From assembly GCF_900155615.1 (NCBI RefSeq), contig NZ_FUHT01000004.1, positions 310,001 through 374,000 of the forward strand: 64,000 nucleotides of DNA, given 5' to 3'. Source of the DNA: Massiliimalia massiliensis. GTDB lineage: Bacteria > Bacillota > Clostridia > Oscillospirales > Ruminococcaceae. This document shows, one piece after another, positions 25,437 through 34,001 of this stretch. Below the pieces are notes generated by a model, which made no database searches, was not told where the DNA came from, and saw only the letters and a program-made list of their open reading frames with translations. The position numbers were made by a program, and so were the translations under genes. Position 1 is the stretch's first letter; every line of letters starts with the position of its first letter.

Positions 25437-25823
25437 ATGAAAGAAAACAAGGAACTCGAAAAAGACGATCTGCGTGTGGATGCAGATATGGATGTTGACT
25501 GTGACATCGGACAGGAAATCACGGTATATTTTGAATCATGGTTTGATGTGGATGAAAAATTCGGCATTCATATCAACGATGAGGACGGCGCATGGCTGAA
25601 TCTGTACGGGAAATATAATCCTTTTGCAGATACGCTCCGCATCGAATGCGAGATCAGCCGCGATGATGGAAGCGAATACTTTGATTATGAGCCAACCGCT
25701 GCCGAAACACAGCTCATGAAAGACATGATAGCCGAAAAGATTATGCAAACACATGGTCAGACACCGCAGGAATTTTGCAACGAGACTTGCGGCGGTGCGC
25801 CGACAATGGGAGGGATTTCATGA
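25437..25823 (+). CDS. Acidic conserved ICE protein, function unknown
   Basis: A 128-residue acidic protein without signal peptide or membrane helix. The middle has a beta-rich segment (EITVYFESWFDVDEKFG) and the tail a CNETCGG pair. It lies between VirB6 and PrgI and overlaps the PrgI start by four bases, so it is part of the transfer operon. I do not recognise a functional family. Confidence 0.7.
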   Translation: MKENKELEKDDLRVDADMDVDCDIGQEITVYFESWFDVDEKFGIHINDEDGAWLNLYGKYNPFADTLRIECEISRDDGSEYFDYEPTAAETQLMKDMIAEKIMQTHGQTPQEFCNETCGGAPTMGGIS

Positions 25824-26080
25824 CACAGTATCTATACCCGCAGAATTTAAAAGCCACAGCCAACCTGTGGCTGTGGGGACTGCGGGATTTTTGTATTCTC
25901 GGCATTGCCGCACTGCTTTCCATTGTAGCGTTGGTGCAGCTTCGGATTGTGATCCCCGCTGCCGCCACGCTCTGCTATGGCTTTTTGACCATCCGTCTGG
26001 ACGATACGACCATACTGGATTTTATGAAATATGCCGTGCGGTACTTTATATCAACCCAGCAATATTACGAATGGAGGTGA
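25820..26080 (+). CDS. PrgI-family conjugation protein (VirB3-like)
   Basis: An 86-residue protein with two adjacent membrane helices after a short cytoplasmic start (YLYPQNLKATANLWLWGLRD, then helices around FCILGIAALLSIVALV and AAATLCYGFLTI). This is the PrgI layout that stands in for VirB3 beside VirB4 in Gram-positive systems. ATG 25820 follows GGAGGG and overlaps the previous stop (ATGA). Confidence 0.85.
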   Translation: MTQYLYPQNLKATANLWLWGLRDFCILGIAALLSIVALVQLRIVIPAAATLCYGFLTIRLDDTTILDFMKYAVRYFISTQQYYEWR

Positions 26081-26087
26081 CCGGCAC

Positions 26088-26696
26088 ATGGCAAAGAAAG
26101 AGAAACCGCAGAAAAAGAAAAAAGGACGCTCGGTGCAGAACTTAATCGGCATCAAGACATTTACGAAATACGGGCTCGCTACGAATAAGGGCGAGCTTTT
26201 GTTTTATCTTGTTTCCCCGACAAACATCTCTGTCCTCTCCTATGTGAACATCGAGATTAAAATCCGCCATCTGATGATGGTACTGTCTGCCATCCCTGAT
26301 ATCGAGATCACCTGCACCGACTCTTCCGAATGCTTTGACGATAACAAGGCATATCTGCACGACAGGCTCTCGGAAGAACAGAACCCAAAGGTGCGGAAAA
26401 TCATCAAAAAGGACATTGATTTCCTCGACAATATCCAAATGGAGATGGCGACTGCAAGGCAGTTTTTGTTTATCGCAAGGCTGAAAAACACAAAGGACAA
26501 ACAGACCTTTGATACTGCCAACCGGATTGAGAAAGTCATATCCGAGCAGGGCTTTGAGGTACAGCGGATGAAGAAAGCGGATATCAAGCGCTTCCTTGCC
26601 CTGTACTTTGAAGCCAGCATGAACGGAGAGGCAATGCCGGATGTGGACGGCGAACAGTTTTACGAGGTAGACAATGACGAAAACTCGGAAGATTAG
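26088..26696 (+). CDS. Conjugation-associated cytoplasmic protein
   Basis: A 202-residue protein with a lysine-rich start (KKEKPQKKKKGR) and no membrane helix. The core (LATNKGELLFYLVSPTNISVLS) resembles the N-terminal domain that precedes VirB4-type ATPases, and the C-terminus is acidic. It sits between PrgI and the sortase and overlaps the sortase start by 23 bases. A role as a VirB4 accessory is inferred. The VirB4 ATPase downstream has its own N-terminal domain, so this is not simply its missing part. Confidence 0.7.
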   Translation: MAKKEKPQKKKKGRSVQNLIGIKTFTKYGLATNKGELLFYLVSPTNISVLSYVNIEIKIRHLMMVLSAIPDIEITCTDSSECFDDNKAYLHDRLSEEQNPKVRKIIKKDIDFLDNIQMEMATARQFLFIARLKNTKDKQTFDTANRIEKVISEQGFEVQRMKKADIKRFLALYFEASMNGEAMPDVDGEQFYEVDNDENSED

Positions 26697-27441
26697 CCTT
26701 GTCATCCTCTCTGTTCTGCTGTCGGTGGTATTGATCCTGTCAGGCGCAATGATTTGGAAGGAATTATCATCCCAACAGAAAGAAAAGGACGATTTTGATA
26801 CCCTTGCCGAGCTGGTGGAGTTGCCGCCTGCCGAACCTATCGATGAAACAGCCTCTTCGTCGTATGAAACCCATGAAAAGGCAGAAGTCCTGCGGGATCT
26901 GTCGGAGCTTTTCACTCAAAATGGAGATTGCATCGGCTGGCTGTGCGTTCCCGATACGGCGGTCAACTATCCTGTCATGCACACGCCGGAGAATCCGCAG
27001 AAATATCTGCGCCGAAATTTCTACGGCGAATACAGCCAAAGCGGTGTGCCGTTTCTGGACTGTCAGTGCGATTTGGAGAGTGACAATCTTATCCTTTACG
27101 GTCATAACATGAAAAACGGCACGATGTTTTCCGCGCTTCGGCACTATACCGAGCAGTCCTTTTACTATGAACATTCGACCATAGAACTGCAAACAGCATC
27201 CGGTGCGGAGAAATATACTGTCTTTGCCGTTGCCGCTGTTCAGAAAACCGATGTTTGGTACAGTTTTATCCTTGCGGCCGACAGTGCGGAGTTTACCGAG
27301 CAAATAGAAATGGTTATGCAAAAATCGCTTTATGATACCGGCATTACACCTGTGTTTGGGCAGCAGATTATCACCCTGTCCACCTGTTACGGTTCAGGAA
27401 AAGACGGCAGGCTGCTTGTAGCAGCAGTAAAGACACAATAA
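26674..27441 (+). CDS. Class B sortase
   Basis: A 255-residue protein with an N-terminal membrane anchor (LVILSVLLSVVLILSGAMIW) and a sortase B catalytic domain. The catalytic residues are visible: His144 (LYGHNMKNG), Cys238 (TLSTCYGSG) and Arg246 (DGRLLV). Sortases cleave a C-terminal sorting motif and attach the protein to peptidoglycan or to another protein. The obvious substrate is the IPQTG adhesin encoded 2.9 kb upstream in the same element. The start overlaps the previous gene. Confidence 0.92.
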   Translation: MTKTRKISLVILSVLLSVVLILSGAMIWKELSSQQKEKDDFDTLAELVELPPAEPIDETASSSYETHEKAEVLRDLSELFTQNGDCIGWLCVPDTAVNYPVMHTPENPQKYLRRNFYGEYSQSGVPFLDCQCDLESDNLILYGHNMKNGTMFSALRHYTEQSFYYEHSTIELQTASGAEKYTVFAVAAVQKTDVWYSFILAADSAEFTEQIEMVMQKSLYDTGITPVFGQQIITLSTCYGSGKDGRLLVAAVKTQ

Positions 27442-27453
27442 CTAAGAAAATAG

Positions 27454-27528
27454 ATCAGTCGTTTTGCAAATGGCAGAACGGCTGATTAACATAGATTCCT
27501 TCTGCCTTTGCAAAACGGCAGAAGGAGG
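27454..27528 (+). promoter_or_regulatory. Two-state RNA structure covering the virB4 ribosome site
   Basis: Three segments can pair in two exclusive ways. In state 1, hairpin A is ATCAGTCGTT/AACGGCTGAT (27454-27463, 27477-27486) and hairpin B is CCTTCTGCC/GGCAGAAGG (27498-27506, 27517-27525). Hairpin B covers part of the AAGGAGG ribosome site at 27522-27528. In state 2, 27460-27478 pairs with 27500-27517 over 18 bp with one bulged T, which breaks both hairpins and frees the site. This may set VirB4 translation. Confidence 0.6.
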
Positions 27529-27532
27529 AAAA

Positions 27533-29407
27533 ATGCTGAAACGCAAACCAAAAGTTTTGACACCGGAGCAGATGGAAGAAGTTCGCACAAAAGACTTCTT
27601 CGACATGATCCTGCCCGGCACGGTCAAATTTCTATCCGACCATTATATCCTTGGCGACAGCTATCGCTGTGTGTGGGCGATCCGTGAATATCCGCCCTCT
27701 ACCGAAGAACAAGCCATCCTCTCGCAGCTTGCCGACCGCAGTGGCGTAACTTTGCGCATCTACCATCGCTTGGTGGAGAGCATGGAGCAGCGCAAAATTA
27801 TCCAAAACGCTACCCGCCGAAACAAGCTGAAAAGCGGCGGCACCGATGTAAACGAAACCATTGAAGCGGAGGGCAACCTCCAAGATGTGGTGGAGCTGCT
27901 GGCGAATCTGAGAAAGAACCGTGAGCCGCTTCTGCACTGTTCGGTGTTCATTGAGTTAAAAGCACGAAACATGGACGCGCTCAAAGAATTACAGAGCGAG
28001 ATAGCAATGGAGCTTACGCGCTCCAAGATGTCGGTAGACCGTCTGACCTTACGGCAGAAAGAAGGATTTCTCTCTGTTCTGCCTGTGGGCGCAAATCAGT
28101 TCGGCGCACAGTATGAGCGCGTCCTGCCAGCAAGCTCGGTGGCAAATCTATATCCCTTTAATTTTTCAGGCAAGACCGATCCGAAAGGCATCTATATCGG
28201 TAGAGATAAATTTGGCACAAACATCCTCGTGGACTTTGATCGCAGAGCCGAGGACAAGACTACAAGCAATATCCTCATTCTCGGAAACAGCGGTCAAGGC
28301 AAAAGCTATCTGTTAAAACTGATACTCACCAATCTTCGAGAATCGGGCAAGCGGATTATCTGCCTTGACCCAGAAAGCGAATACGAGGAAATCTGTTCGG
28401 CGCTGGGCGGCTGTTATATCGATTTTCTTTCCGGTGAATACACCATCAATCCGTTGGAACCCAAAGCGTGGAACGACAGCACAGATGATGTTGATCCCGA
28501 CGCACCTGCGGCGTTCAAAAAGGTGACGAGGCTCAGCCAGCATATCGCCTTTTTAAAAGATTTCTTCCGCAGCTACAAGGATTTCAGCGACAGTCAGATC
28601 GATACAATTGAAATCCTGCTGTCGAAGCTGTATGCCCGATTCGGCATTACCGACAGTACCGATTACAGTGCAAAGAATCCGTCCGACTTTCCTATCATGG
28701 AGGATTTCTATAACCTGTGCGAAGAAGAATTTATGACCTACGATAAGCAGAGAAAATATCTCTACACCGAAGAAACGCTCCAAGAGGTATGCCTCGGCAT
28801 CCACTCCATGTGCGTGGGCGCGGAAAGCAAATATTTTAACGGCCATACCAATATCACCGATGACGCTTTTCTTGTGTTTGGTGTGAAGGGCTTAATGGAT
28901 ACCAACAAGCGCCTCAAAGACGCCATGCTGTTCAACATCCTGTCTTTTATGAGCAACCAGCTCCTCGGCAAAGGTAATACAGCGGCGAGCATTGACGAGC
29001 TGTACCTCGGCAAAGGTAATACAGCGGCGAGCATTGACGAGCTGTACCTCTTTCTTACAAATATGACGGCAATCGAATATATTCGCAACGCCATGAAGCG
29101 TGTGCGTAAAAAGGAATCCTCGATCATACTGGCAAGTCAGAATATCGAAGATTTTCTGATTCCGTCTATCCGTGAGTTTACAAAACCGCTGTTTTCTATC
29201 CCTACGCATCAGTTCCTGTTCAATGCCGGACAGATCAATCCCAAGGAATATATGGACGCCTTACAGGTTGAGCCAAGCGAGTTTGAACTGATTAAATATC
29301 CCGAAAGAGGAACCTGTCTCTACCGATGCGGAAACGAACGATATCTCCTGCAGGTCATCGCTCCTGAATACAAAACGGCGCTGTTCGGAAAGTCAGGTGG
29401 ACGATAA
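27533..29407 (+). CDS. VirB4/TraE-type conjugation ATPase with duplicated Walker B segment
   Basis: A 624-residue ATPase that powers the mating channel. The Walker A is GNSGQGKS (251-258). The Walker B region carries IDELYL. Beyond it are the conserved ILASQNIEDF and a C-terminal LYRCGNERYLLQV. The oddity is a perfect 14-residue tandem repeat: LGKGNTAASIDELY occurs at 478-491 and again at 492-505, from a 42-bp duplication. Relatives have one copy. The Walker B acids are therefore present twice, with unknown effect on activity. ATG 27533 follows AAGGAGG; an earlier ATG at 27464 lies inside the leader structure. Confidence 0.93.
   Translation: MLKRKPKVLTPEQMEEVRTKDFFDMILPGTVKFLSDHYILGDSYRCVWAIREYPPSTEEQAILSQLADRSGVTLRIYHRLVESMEQRKIIQNATRRNKLKSGGTDVNETIEAEGNLQDVVELLANLRKNREPLLHCSVFIELKARNMDALKELQSEIAMELTRSKMSVDRLTLRQKEGFLSVLPVGANQFGAQYERVLPASSVANLYPFNFSGKTDPKGIYIGRDKFGTNILVDFDRRAEDKTTSNILILGNSGQGKSYLLKLILTNLRESGKRIICLDPESEYEEICSALGGCYIDFLSGEYTINPLEPKAWNDSTDDVDPDAPAAFKKVTRLSQHIAFLKDFFRSYKDFSDSQIDTIEILLSKLYARFGITDSTDYSAKNPSDFPIMEDFYNLCEEEFMTYDKQRKYLYTEETLQEVCLGIHSMCVGAESKYFNGHTNITDDAFLVFGVKGLMDTNKRLKDAMLFNILSFMSNQLLGKGNTAASIDELYLGKGNTAASIDELYLFLTNMTAIEYIRNAMKRVRKKESSIILASQNIEDFLIPSIREFTKPLFSIPTHQFLFNAGQINPKEYMDALQVEPSEFELIKYPERGTCLYRCGNERYLLQVIAPEYKTALFGKSGGR
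28963..29046 (+). repeat. 42-bp perfect tandem duplication inside virB4
   Basis: Copy 1 is 28963-29004 and copy 2 is 29005-29046, identical at every base and in frame, each ending just before CCTC. The lack of any difference points to a recent event, or to an assembly artefact. Confidence 0.95.
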
Positions 29408-29898
29408 TGAATACGGCAGAAGAAAAAAGAGTCCGTGAGCTGACGAAAGAAATCGCCGAACTCAAAAAACATCTGACCTTGAAAAGTGCGACAATGACAA
29501 ACAGGAACACTTCCGATGAACTTGAGAAGATTGGCGAGCTGTTAAGCGAAAAGAATACGCTGACCGGTCTTCATGAGGACGCGACCTATCTTTATCTCGA
29601 TGACGGCGAATGGTTTCGGGAGGTCAAAGGCTTTGTGGGCGAGGATTCCGGTATGCACGACTGTATGGGAATAGCGCTGAAGATCGGCGACACGGTATCT
29701 CTTAACGGATATCCACGGCTCGTTATGCAGGATATGCCTTCTCAAAAAACGCTCTTGGAATGCGGATGCAAAAAGATTAAGGATTGTTCGGAGATGGATA
29801 TACAGGATGCTTTTAGCTGTGCCTTTACCGTCTCCCTTCACTCCTGTTTGGAAGATTACGAAAACAGCTTGTCTCACAGCATGGAGATGCATCTATGA
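29407..29898 (+). CDS. Transfer-operon protein with N-terminal coiled coil, function unknown
   Basis: A 163-residue protein. The first 55 residues are heptad-like (EKRVRELTKEIAELKKHL), and the rest is a mixed domain with several cysteines (LLECGCKKIKDC). There is no signal peptide. Its ATG overlaps the virB4 stop, and its end overlaps the cell-wall hydrolase gene. I do not recognise a family. Confidence 0.7.
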   Translation: MNTAEEKRVRELTKEIAELKKHLTLKSATMTNRNTSDELEKIGELLSEKNTLTGLHEDATYLYLDDGEWFREVKGFVGEDSGMHDCMGIALKIGDTVSLNGYPRLVMQDMPSQKTLLECGCKKIKDCSEMDIQDAFSCAFTVSLHSCLEDYENSLSHSMEMHL

Positions 29899-30935
29899 GT
29901 GCCACCGTTGCCGCCGCCCTTAAAAAGATTGCGGTATCACTGCTGACCAATCCGAAGGTGGTGAAAACCATTCTTGGCATTGTGCTTGGAATTATTATCA
30001 TAATCATCATGCCCATCGTGGCGATTGTCTCCATCTTCAACGGCAGCATTGAGATTGATACCGACCGTCTGCAAACGATGGTGGTGGAGAACCTCTCCGC
30101 CGAGGAACAGCAAAAGCTGCAGTTTGCCCAGGATACCATGTACGCCATTGAGGATGAAATGAAAACCGCAGGCTTTGGCGGCAGAGTAAAGGAAGCGCAG
30201 GTGCTTTATGTGCTTGCGCTCTCCGGCTATGCTTCGGAGGACGGCTTTGTCTCAAAGCTGGTCGGGTGTTTTGCTGAAGATCAGACAGATGCACAGCTTA
30301 TCGTAGCGGTTAACTCCGCATTCGGCACGCAGCTTACCGCCGAAGATTTCGGAAAGATCATGGGAAACATCCGTGCTGTGGCAATCGACCTCTCCGGCTA
30401 CACCGATCCTGCTACAAAGAATAATCTTGATCTTGTGCAGTGGGCAATGAAAGCGAAGAAAGCCGGATGGGGCTATGTGTACGGAACCTACGGTAATGTA
30501 TTTGATCAGGAAATGTTTGATTTTAAGCTGGAACAATACCCGGACGAGGTTGGCGGTCATGAGGATTTCATCCGTCAGAATTGGCTGGGCAGGCGGACTG
30601 CAGACTGTGTTGGGCTGATTAAAGGCTATGGCTGGCTTGATCCCGAAACTAAGGAAGTCAACTACGGTACAAACGGTATGCCCGATATCGGTGCGGATAC
30701 CATGTATGAGAACGCCACAGAGAAAGGCACGATTGATACCATCCCCGAAATCCCCGGATTGGCGGTGTGGCATGAAGGTCATATCGGTATCTATATCGGG
30801 AACGGCAAGGTGGTTCAGGCAGCGAACACTACGGCAGGCGTTATACTGACAAACCTTAGCGATACAGCATGGACGCACTGGCTGAAAATACCGTATATCA
30901 GTTATGTTGAAGAACAGGAGGAAACAAATTCATGA
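29895..30935 (+). CDS. Membrane-anchored NlpC/P60 (C40) cell-wall hydrolase of the mating apparatus
   Basis: A 346-residue protein with one N-terminal membrane helix (ILGIVLGIIIIIIMPIVAIV), a helical stalk (about 50-160) and a C-terminal NlpC/P60-like domain. The catalytic Cys238 is in RTADCVGLIKGY and His296 in EGHIGIYIGNG. It would cut peptide stems of peptidoglycan so the transfer channel can cross the wall (VirB1-like). Gene order after VirB4 supports this. Confidence 0.88.
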   Translation: MSATVAAALKKIAVSLLTNPKVVKTILGIVLGIIIIIIMPIVAIVSIFNGSIEIDTDRLQTMVVENLSAEEQQKLQFAQDTMYAIEDEMKTAGFGGRVKEAQVLYVLALSGYASEDGFVSKLVGCFAEDQTDAQLIVAVNSAFGTQLTAEDFGKIMGNIRAVAIDLSGYTDPATKNNLDLVQWAMKAKKAGWGYVYGTYGNVFDQEMFDFKLEQYPDEVGGHEDFIRQNWLGRRTADCVGLIKGYGWLDPETKEVNYGTNGMPDIGADTMYENATEKGTIDTIPEIPGLAVWHEGHIGIYIGNGKVVQAANTTAGVILTNLSDTAWTHWLKIPYISYVEEQEETNS

Positions 30936-31162
30936 GTAAAAAAACAATGACACCTACAGAAGAACGGCAGAAACAAGAAAACGAAACCAATGAAATCCTG
31001 CTGGCGGAAGATGCGGTTCAGACCACAGCCTACCTTGCCAATACCCCGGACTGCTGTTCGGGAACTGAGCAGCTTGATAATATTCTCGGAATGCTCGGTG
31101 CAGATGTTATGGATGATGAAGTCTACCACAGCGAGGACGAACATCCAAAATTGTCTATGTGA
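30932..31162 (+). CDS. Small acidic transfer-operon protein
   Basis: A 76-residue hydrophilic protein with a charged N-terminus (TEERQKQENETNEILL) and a CC pair. It overlaps the hydrolase gene by four bases and has GGAGG upstream, so it is probably translated. Function is unknown. Confidence 0.6.
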   Translation: MSKKTMTPTEERQKQENETNEILLAEDAVQTTAYLANTPDCCSGTEQLDNILGMLGADVMDDEVYHSEDEHPKLSM

Positions 31163-31175
31163 AGGAGAAACCGCT

Positions 31176-31805
31176 ATGAAAATCAATGTACCTCTCCGCA
31201 GAAAAGATACGGAGATTGAAACAAACCCCTGTGTGGTAGAGAAAACCGTAGAATTGTCTGCTGATTGGTTTGATCATTTCTCGGAAAACCTGTTGAACGA
31301 TTATGATTTCATCCTCGAAAACACCGACTGTATGTATGAGGACACAGACGGTGTATACCATTGTCTGCTGGTGTTGGGCGAAGGTCGGGATGACGGCATT
31401 CTCGTAGAATCCGAAGGCAGCGCCTACGCCCGATATTCTGCATTTGTTCCCAATGCCCGTCAGCTTTTGCGGCAGGATCAGCGATATGATCCGGTATTGC
31501 AGGATTACTGCGACCGGATGCAGGCGGCAATGAACGAGATTGTGCGAACTGCACCGTCTCATCATCAGAACGGTATGCTGCGAATCCTATTATCGGATTT
31601 TAATCCCAGCCCCGGCGAATATCCGCTTGACACAGCAATGCTTTGCGAGATGTTAAGCAGTCAACCGGAATTTGATGCGGTAGAGCTGTTTGAAAATGAA
31701 ATCATCATGCAGATGAATCCGCAGTATATACCGGCAGAAAAGGAACAAAAGCAATCAAGCGAGCAGGATTGGAGCGAACCCGCCGATCCTGTTCTTTCTA
31801 TGTGA
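31176..31805 (+). CDS. Conserved ICE protein (DUF6329-like), function unknown
   Basis: A 209-residue acidic protein beginning MKINVPLRRKDTEIE, with LLNDYDFILENTDCMYED and GRDDGILVESEGSAYARYSAF as landmarks. I associate this start and the LVESEG segment with DUF6329-type proteins of Tn1549-like elements, but the family name is from memory. ATG 31176 follows GAAGGAG at good spacing. No membrane helix is present. Confidence 0.72.
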   Translation: MKINVPLRRKDTEIETNPCVVEKTVELSADWFDHFSENLLNDYDFILENTDCMYEDTDGVYHCLLVLGEGRDDGILVESEGSAYARYSAFVPNARQLLRQDQRYDPVLQDYCDRMQAAMNEIVRTAPSHHQNGMLRILLSDFNPSPGEYPLDTAMLCEMLSSQPEFDAVELFENEIIMQMNPQYIPAEKEQKQSSEQDWSEPADPVLSM

Positions 31806-31816
31806 AGGAGAAGCAG

Positions 31817-32080
31817 ATGAAAGGAAAAATGAAATCCCTGTACGGGATATATAAAAAGCACGGGCGCGAGGCGTTCCTTGACGCAGCAAAAAGCTACTCC
31901 GCCCATGTGGGCGGCACCATCGAAGATACCCTTGCTGAGATGGAATCCCGATGGTATGACGGCAGTCAAACCATGACCGAGGCTGAAAAGATGATCAATG
32001 ATTACAACAATGGGCTGACGGCGCTGAACGAACAAGAACATCCCTCTGTCGATATGGCACAGCCCCAAATGAATTTGTGA
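31817..32080 (+). CDS. Small ICE protein, function unknown
   Basis: An 87-residue soluble protein, mainly helical (SLYGIYKKHGREAFLDAAKS), with GAAGGAG upstream of its ATG. It is in the row of small proteins before the amidoligase. No family recognised. Confidence 0.65.
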   Translation: MKGKMKSLYGIYKKHGREAFLDAAKSYSAHVGGTIEDTLAEMESRWYDGSQTMTEAEKMINDYNNGLTALNEQEHPSVDMAQPQMNL

Positions 32081-32090
32081 GGTGAACATC

Positions 32091-32354
32091 ATGAAAAAAG
32101 CAGTAATCCCTGTGTCTTTTGACGCAGAGAAGCTCTCTGCCGCCAAGCTGTATATGGCGCAGAAAGACCTCTCCTTTGAAGATGAAATGGAGAAAGCCGC
32201 CGATGCGCTGTACAGCAAATATGTCCCTGCCGGTGTGCGGGAATTCATTGAACTGAATGCCAGAAACAAAACAGCCGCCAAACCGAAGAAACCGAAAGTT
32301 GTCCCTTCTTCTGCTGTGGGCGTTAAATCCGGCACGGATGGTGATTCCGATTGA
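32091..32354 (+). CDS. DUF6103-like small protein
   Basis: An 87-residue protein with a short N-terminal strand and helix (VIPVSFDAEKLSAAKLYMAQ), LYSKYVPAGVREFIELNA in the middle and a basic, Lys/Pro-rich tail. This matches my memory of DUF6103 proteins, which look like ribbon-helix-helix relatives. ATG 32091 follows GAGGTG. It overlaps the amidoligase start by four bases. Confidence 0.7.
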   Translation: MKKAVIPVSFDAEKLSAAKLYMAQKDLSFEDEMEKAADALYSKYVPAGVREFIELNARNKTAAKPKKPKVVPSSAVGVKSGTDGDSD

Positions 32355-33367
32355 GAAGCCAGAACTTCGGCATCGAAATTGAGATGACCGGACTGACAAG
32401 AGCAGCGGCGGCAAGAATTATTGCCGGACATTTCGGTACACAGGCAACTCATATAGGCGGCGGGTATGACACTTATACGGTCAGGGATAACCGCAACCGC
32501 CAATGGAAACTGGTGAGCGACGCCTCCATCCGATGCAGAAACGGCAACAACCGTTCGGCAAGCCGGGACTACTCGGTAGAATTTGTTTCTCCGATTTGTC
32601 AGTATGAGGATATCGAAACGGTACAGGAGCTTGTGCGCAAACTTCGTGCAGGCGGTGCAAAAGTTAATGACTCATGCGGTATTCATGTTCATGTGGATGC
32701 TTCCTCCCATACACCGCAGACGCTCCGAAATATTGTGAATATCATGGCGTCCAAAGAAGATTTGCTCTATAAGACATTAAAAGTTCAGGTCAGTCGCGAG
32801 CATTACTGTCAAAAAACTGATACCCGGTTTTTAGAGGAACTCAATCACAAGCGCCCTCGGACGATGGATGAAGTGGAAAGGATGTGGTACAACGGATACG
32901 GTGGACGATATATTCATTACGATGACAGCCGTTACCATGCGCTCAATCTGCACAGTGTGTTCTCAAAAGGCACGATTGAATTCCGTATGTTCAATTCCAC
33001 ACTTCATGCCGGAGAAATCAAATCATATATTCAATTGTGCCTTGCCATCAGCCATCAGGCGCTTGTGCAGCGAGGTGCCTCTCGCATCAAGACGCAGCCG
33101 GAAAATGAGAAATATACCTTCCGCACTTGGCTTTTGCGGCTGGGACTGATCGGTGATGAATTCAAAACCGCCCGACAGCATCTGCTGAAAAATTTAGAGG
33201 GTAACATTGCATGGCGTGATCCGGCGCAGGCAGAAGCACAAAAGGCAAGGCTTGCCGCCAAACGGCTGGCAGAACAGGAAGCGGAAGAACGACTGTCAGA
33301 GGAAGAAGTAATCACAGAACTCGATGAGCAGGAGCAAGACGCTCCTGCTTTTTCTATGCAGATGTAA
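32351..33367 (+). CDS. Amidoligase (COOH-NH2 ligase) family protein
   Basis: A 338-residue protein of the glutamine-synthetase-fold amidoligase family. Landmarks are FGIEIEMTGL at the N-terminus (metal-binding Glu), CGIHVHVD (His pair) and KGTIEFRMFNST (catalytic Arg region). Relatives are proposed to form isopeptide or gamma-glutamyl bonds on peptides or proteins. The C-terminal 60 residues are a charged coiled coil. It starts at TTG 32351, overlapping the previous gene. The next gene is a gamma-glutamylcyclotransferase, a pairing noted in comparative studies of this superfamily. The substrate is unknown. Confidence 0.88.
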   Translation: MRSQNFGIEIEMTGLTRAAAARIIAGHFGTQATHIGGGYDTYTVRDNRNRQWKLVSDASIRCRNGNNRSASRDYSVEFVSPICQYEDIETVQELVRKLRAGGAKVNDSCGIHVHVDASSHTPQTLRNIVNIMASKEDLLYKTLKVQVSREHYCQKTDTRFLEELNHKRPRTMDEVERMWYNGYGGRYIHYDDSRYHALNLHSVFSKGTIEFRMFNSTLHAGEIKSYIQLCLAISHQALVQRGASRIKTQPENEKYTFRTWLLRLGLIGDEFKTARQHLLKNLEGNIAWRDPAQAEAQKARLAAKRLAEQEAEERLSEEEVITELDEQEQDAPAFSMQM

Positions 33368-33383
33368 GGAGTGAAAAGTTAAT

Positions 33384-34001
33384 ATGAGCAAACGATTATA
33401 TGTTGCCTACGGCAGCAACCTTAATATCCGCCAAATGAAATACCGCTGTCCCGGCGCGAAATTATACGGAACAGGCGTGATTGACAATTACGAGTTGCAG
33501 TTCAAGGGACAGCCGCATAGTGCTTTTGCTACCATTGCTCCGAAGGAAGGCTCTTCGGTGCCTGTCGCGGTATGGGAGATAAAGTCGCAGGATGAAAGAT
33601 CGCTCGACCGCTACGAGGGATATCCCGCCCATTATTTCAAGCAGAATGTTCCCGTACAGCTTGACAGTGAAGAAGTAAATGCAATGGTGTATATCATGAA
33701 TCTCAAGATGGGATTCGGTCTTCCGACTCCGTATTATTACCAAACCGTGCTGGAAGGATATCACAACTGCGAGCTGGATACCGATATTCTTGACAATGCC
33801 GTCAAAGACAGCACACAGAAATATTACAGAGAGTGCAGCAATCGGTTCGGTCAGCAGACGCTGTTTAACATTTCCGATTCGGATGACGATCCCGAATATG
33901 AAAACGAAGATTTTGATGATGAGGAAGAAGAACTTGCAAATGAGGAACCGGAAATGGACGAGTCCGATCCCTTTTATTTTTCGGAGGGGATGCATTGGTG
34001 A
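33384..34001 (+). CDS. Gamma-glutamylcyclotransferase (AIG2-like)
   Basis: A 205-residue protein. The first 140 residues form the GGCT fold: YVAYGSNLNIRQM is the substrate-loop signature, and the Glu in RYEGYPAHYF is at the expected catalytic position. A long, very acidic tail follows. GGCT enzymes release 5-oxoproline from gamma-glutamyl amines, so this enzyme could undo or trim the product of the amidoligase encoded 16 bases upstream. Acting on an element-specific peptide is inference. Confidence 0.88.
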   Translation: MSKRLYVAYGSNLNIRQMKYRCPGAKLYGTGVIDNYELQFKGQPHSAFATIAPKEGSSVPVAVWEIKSQDERSLDRYEGYPAHYFKQNVPVQLDSEEVNAMVYIMNLKMGFGLPTPYYYQTVLEGYHNCELDTDILDNAVKDSTQKYYRECSNRFGQQTLFNISDSDDDPEYENEDFDDEEEELANEEPEMDESDPFYFSEGMHW

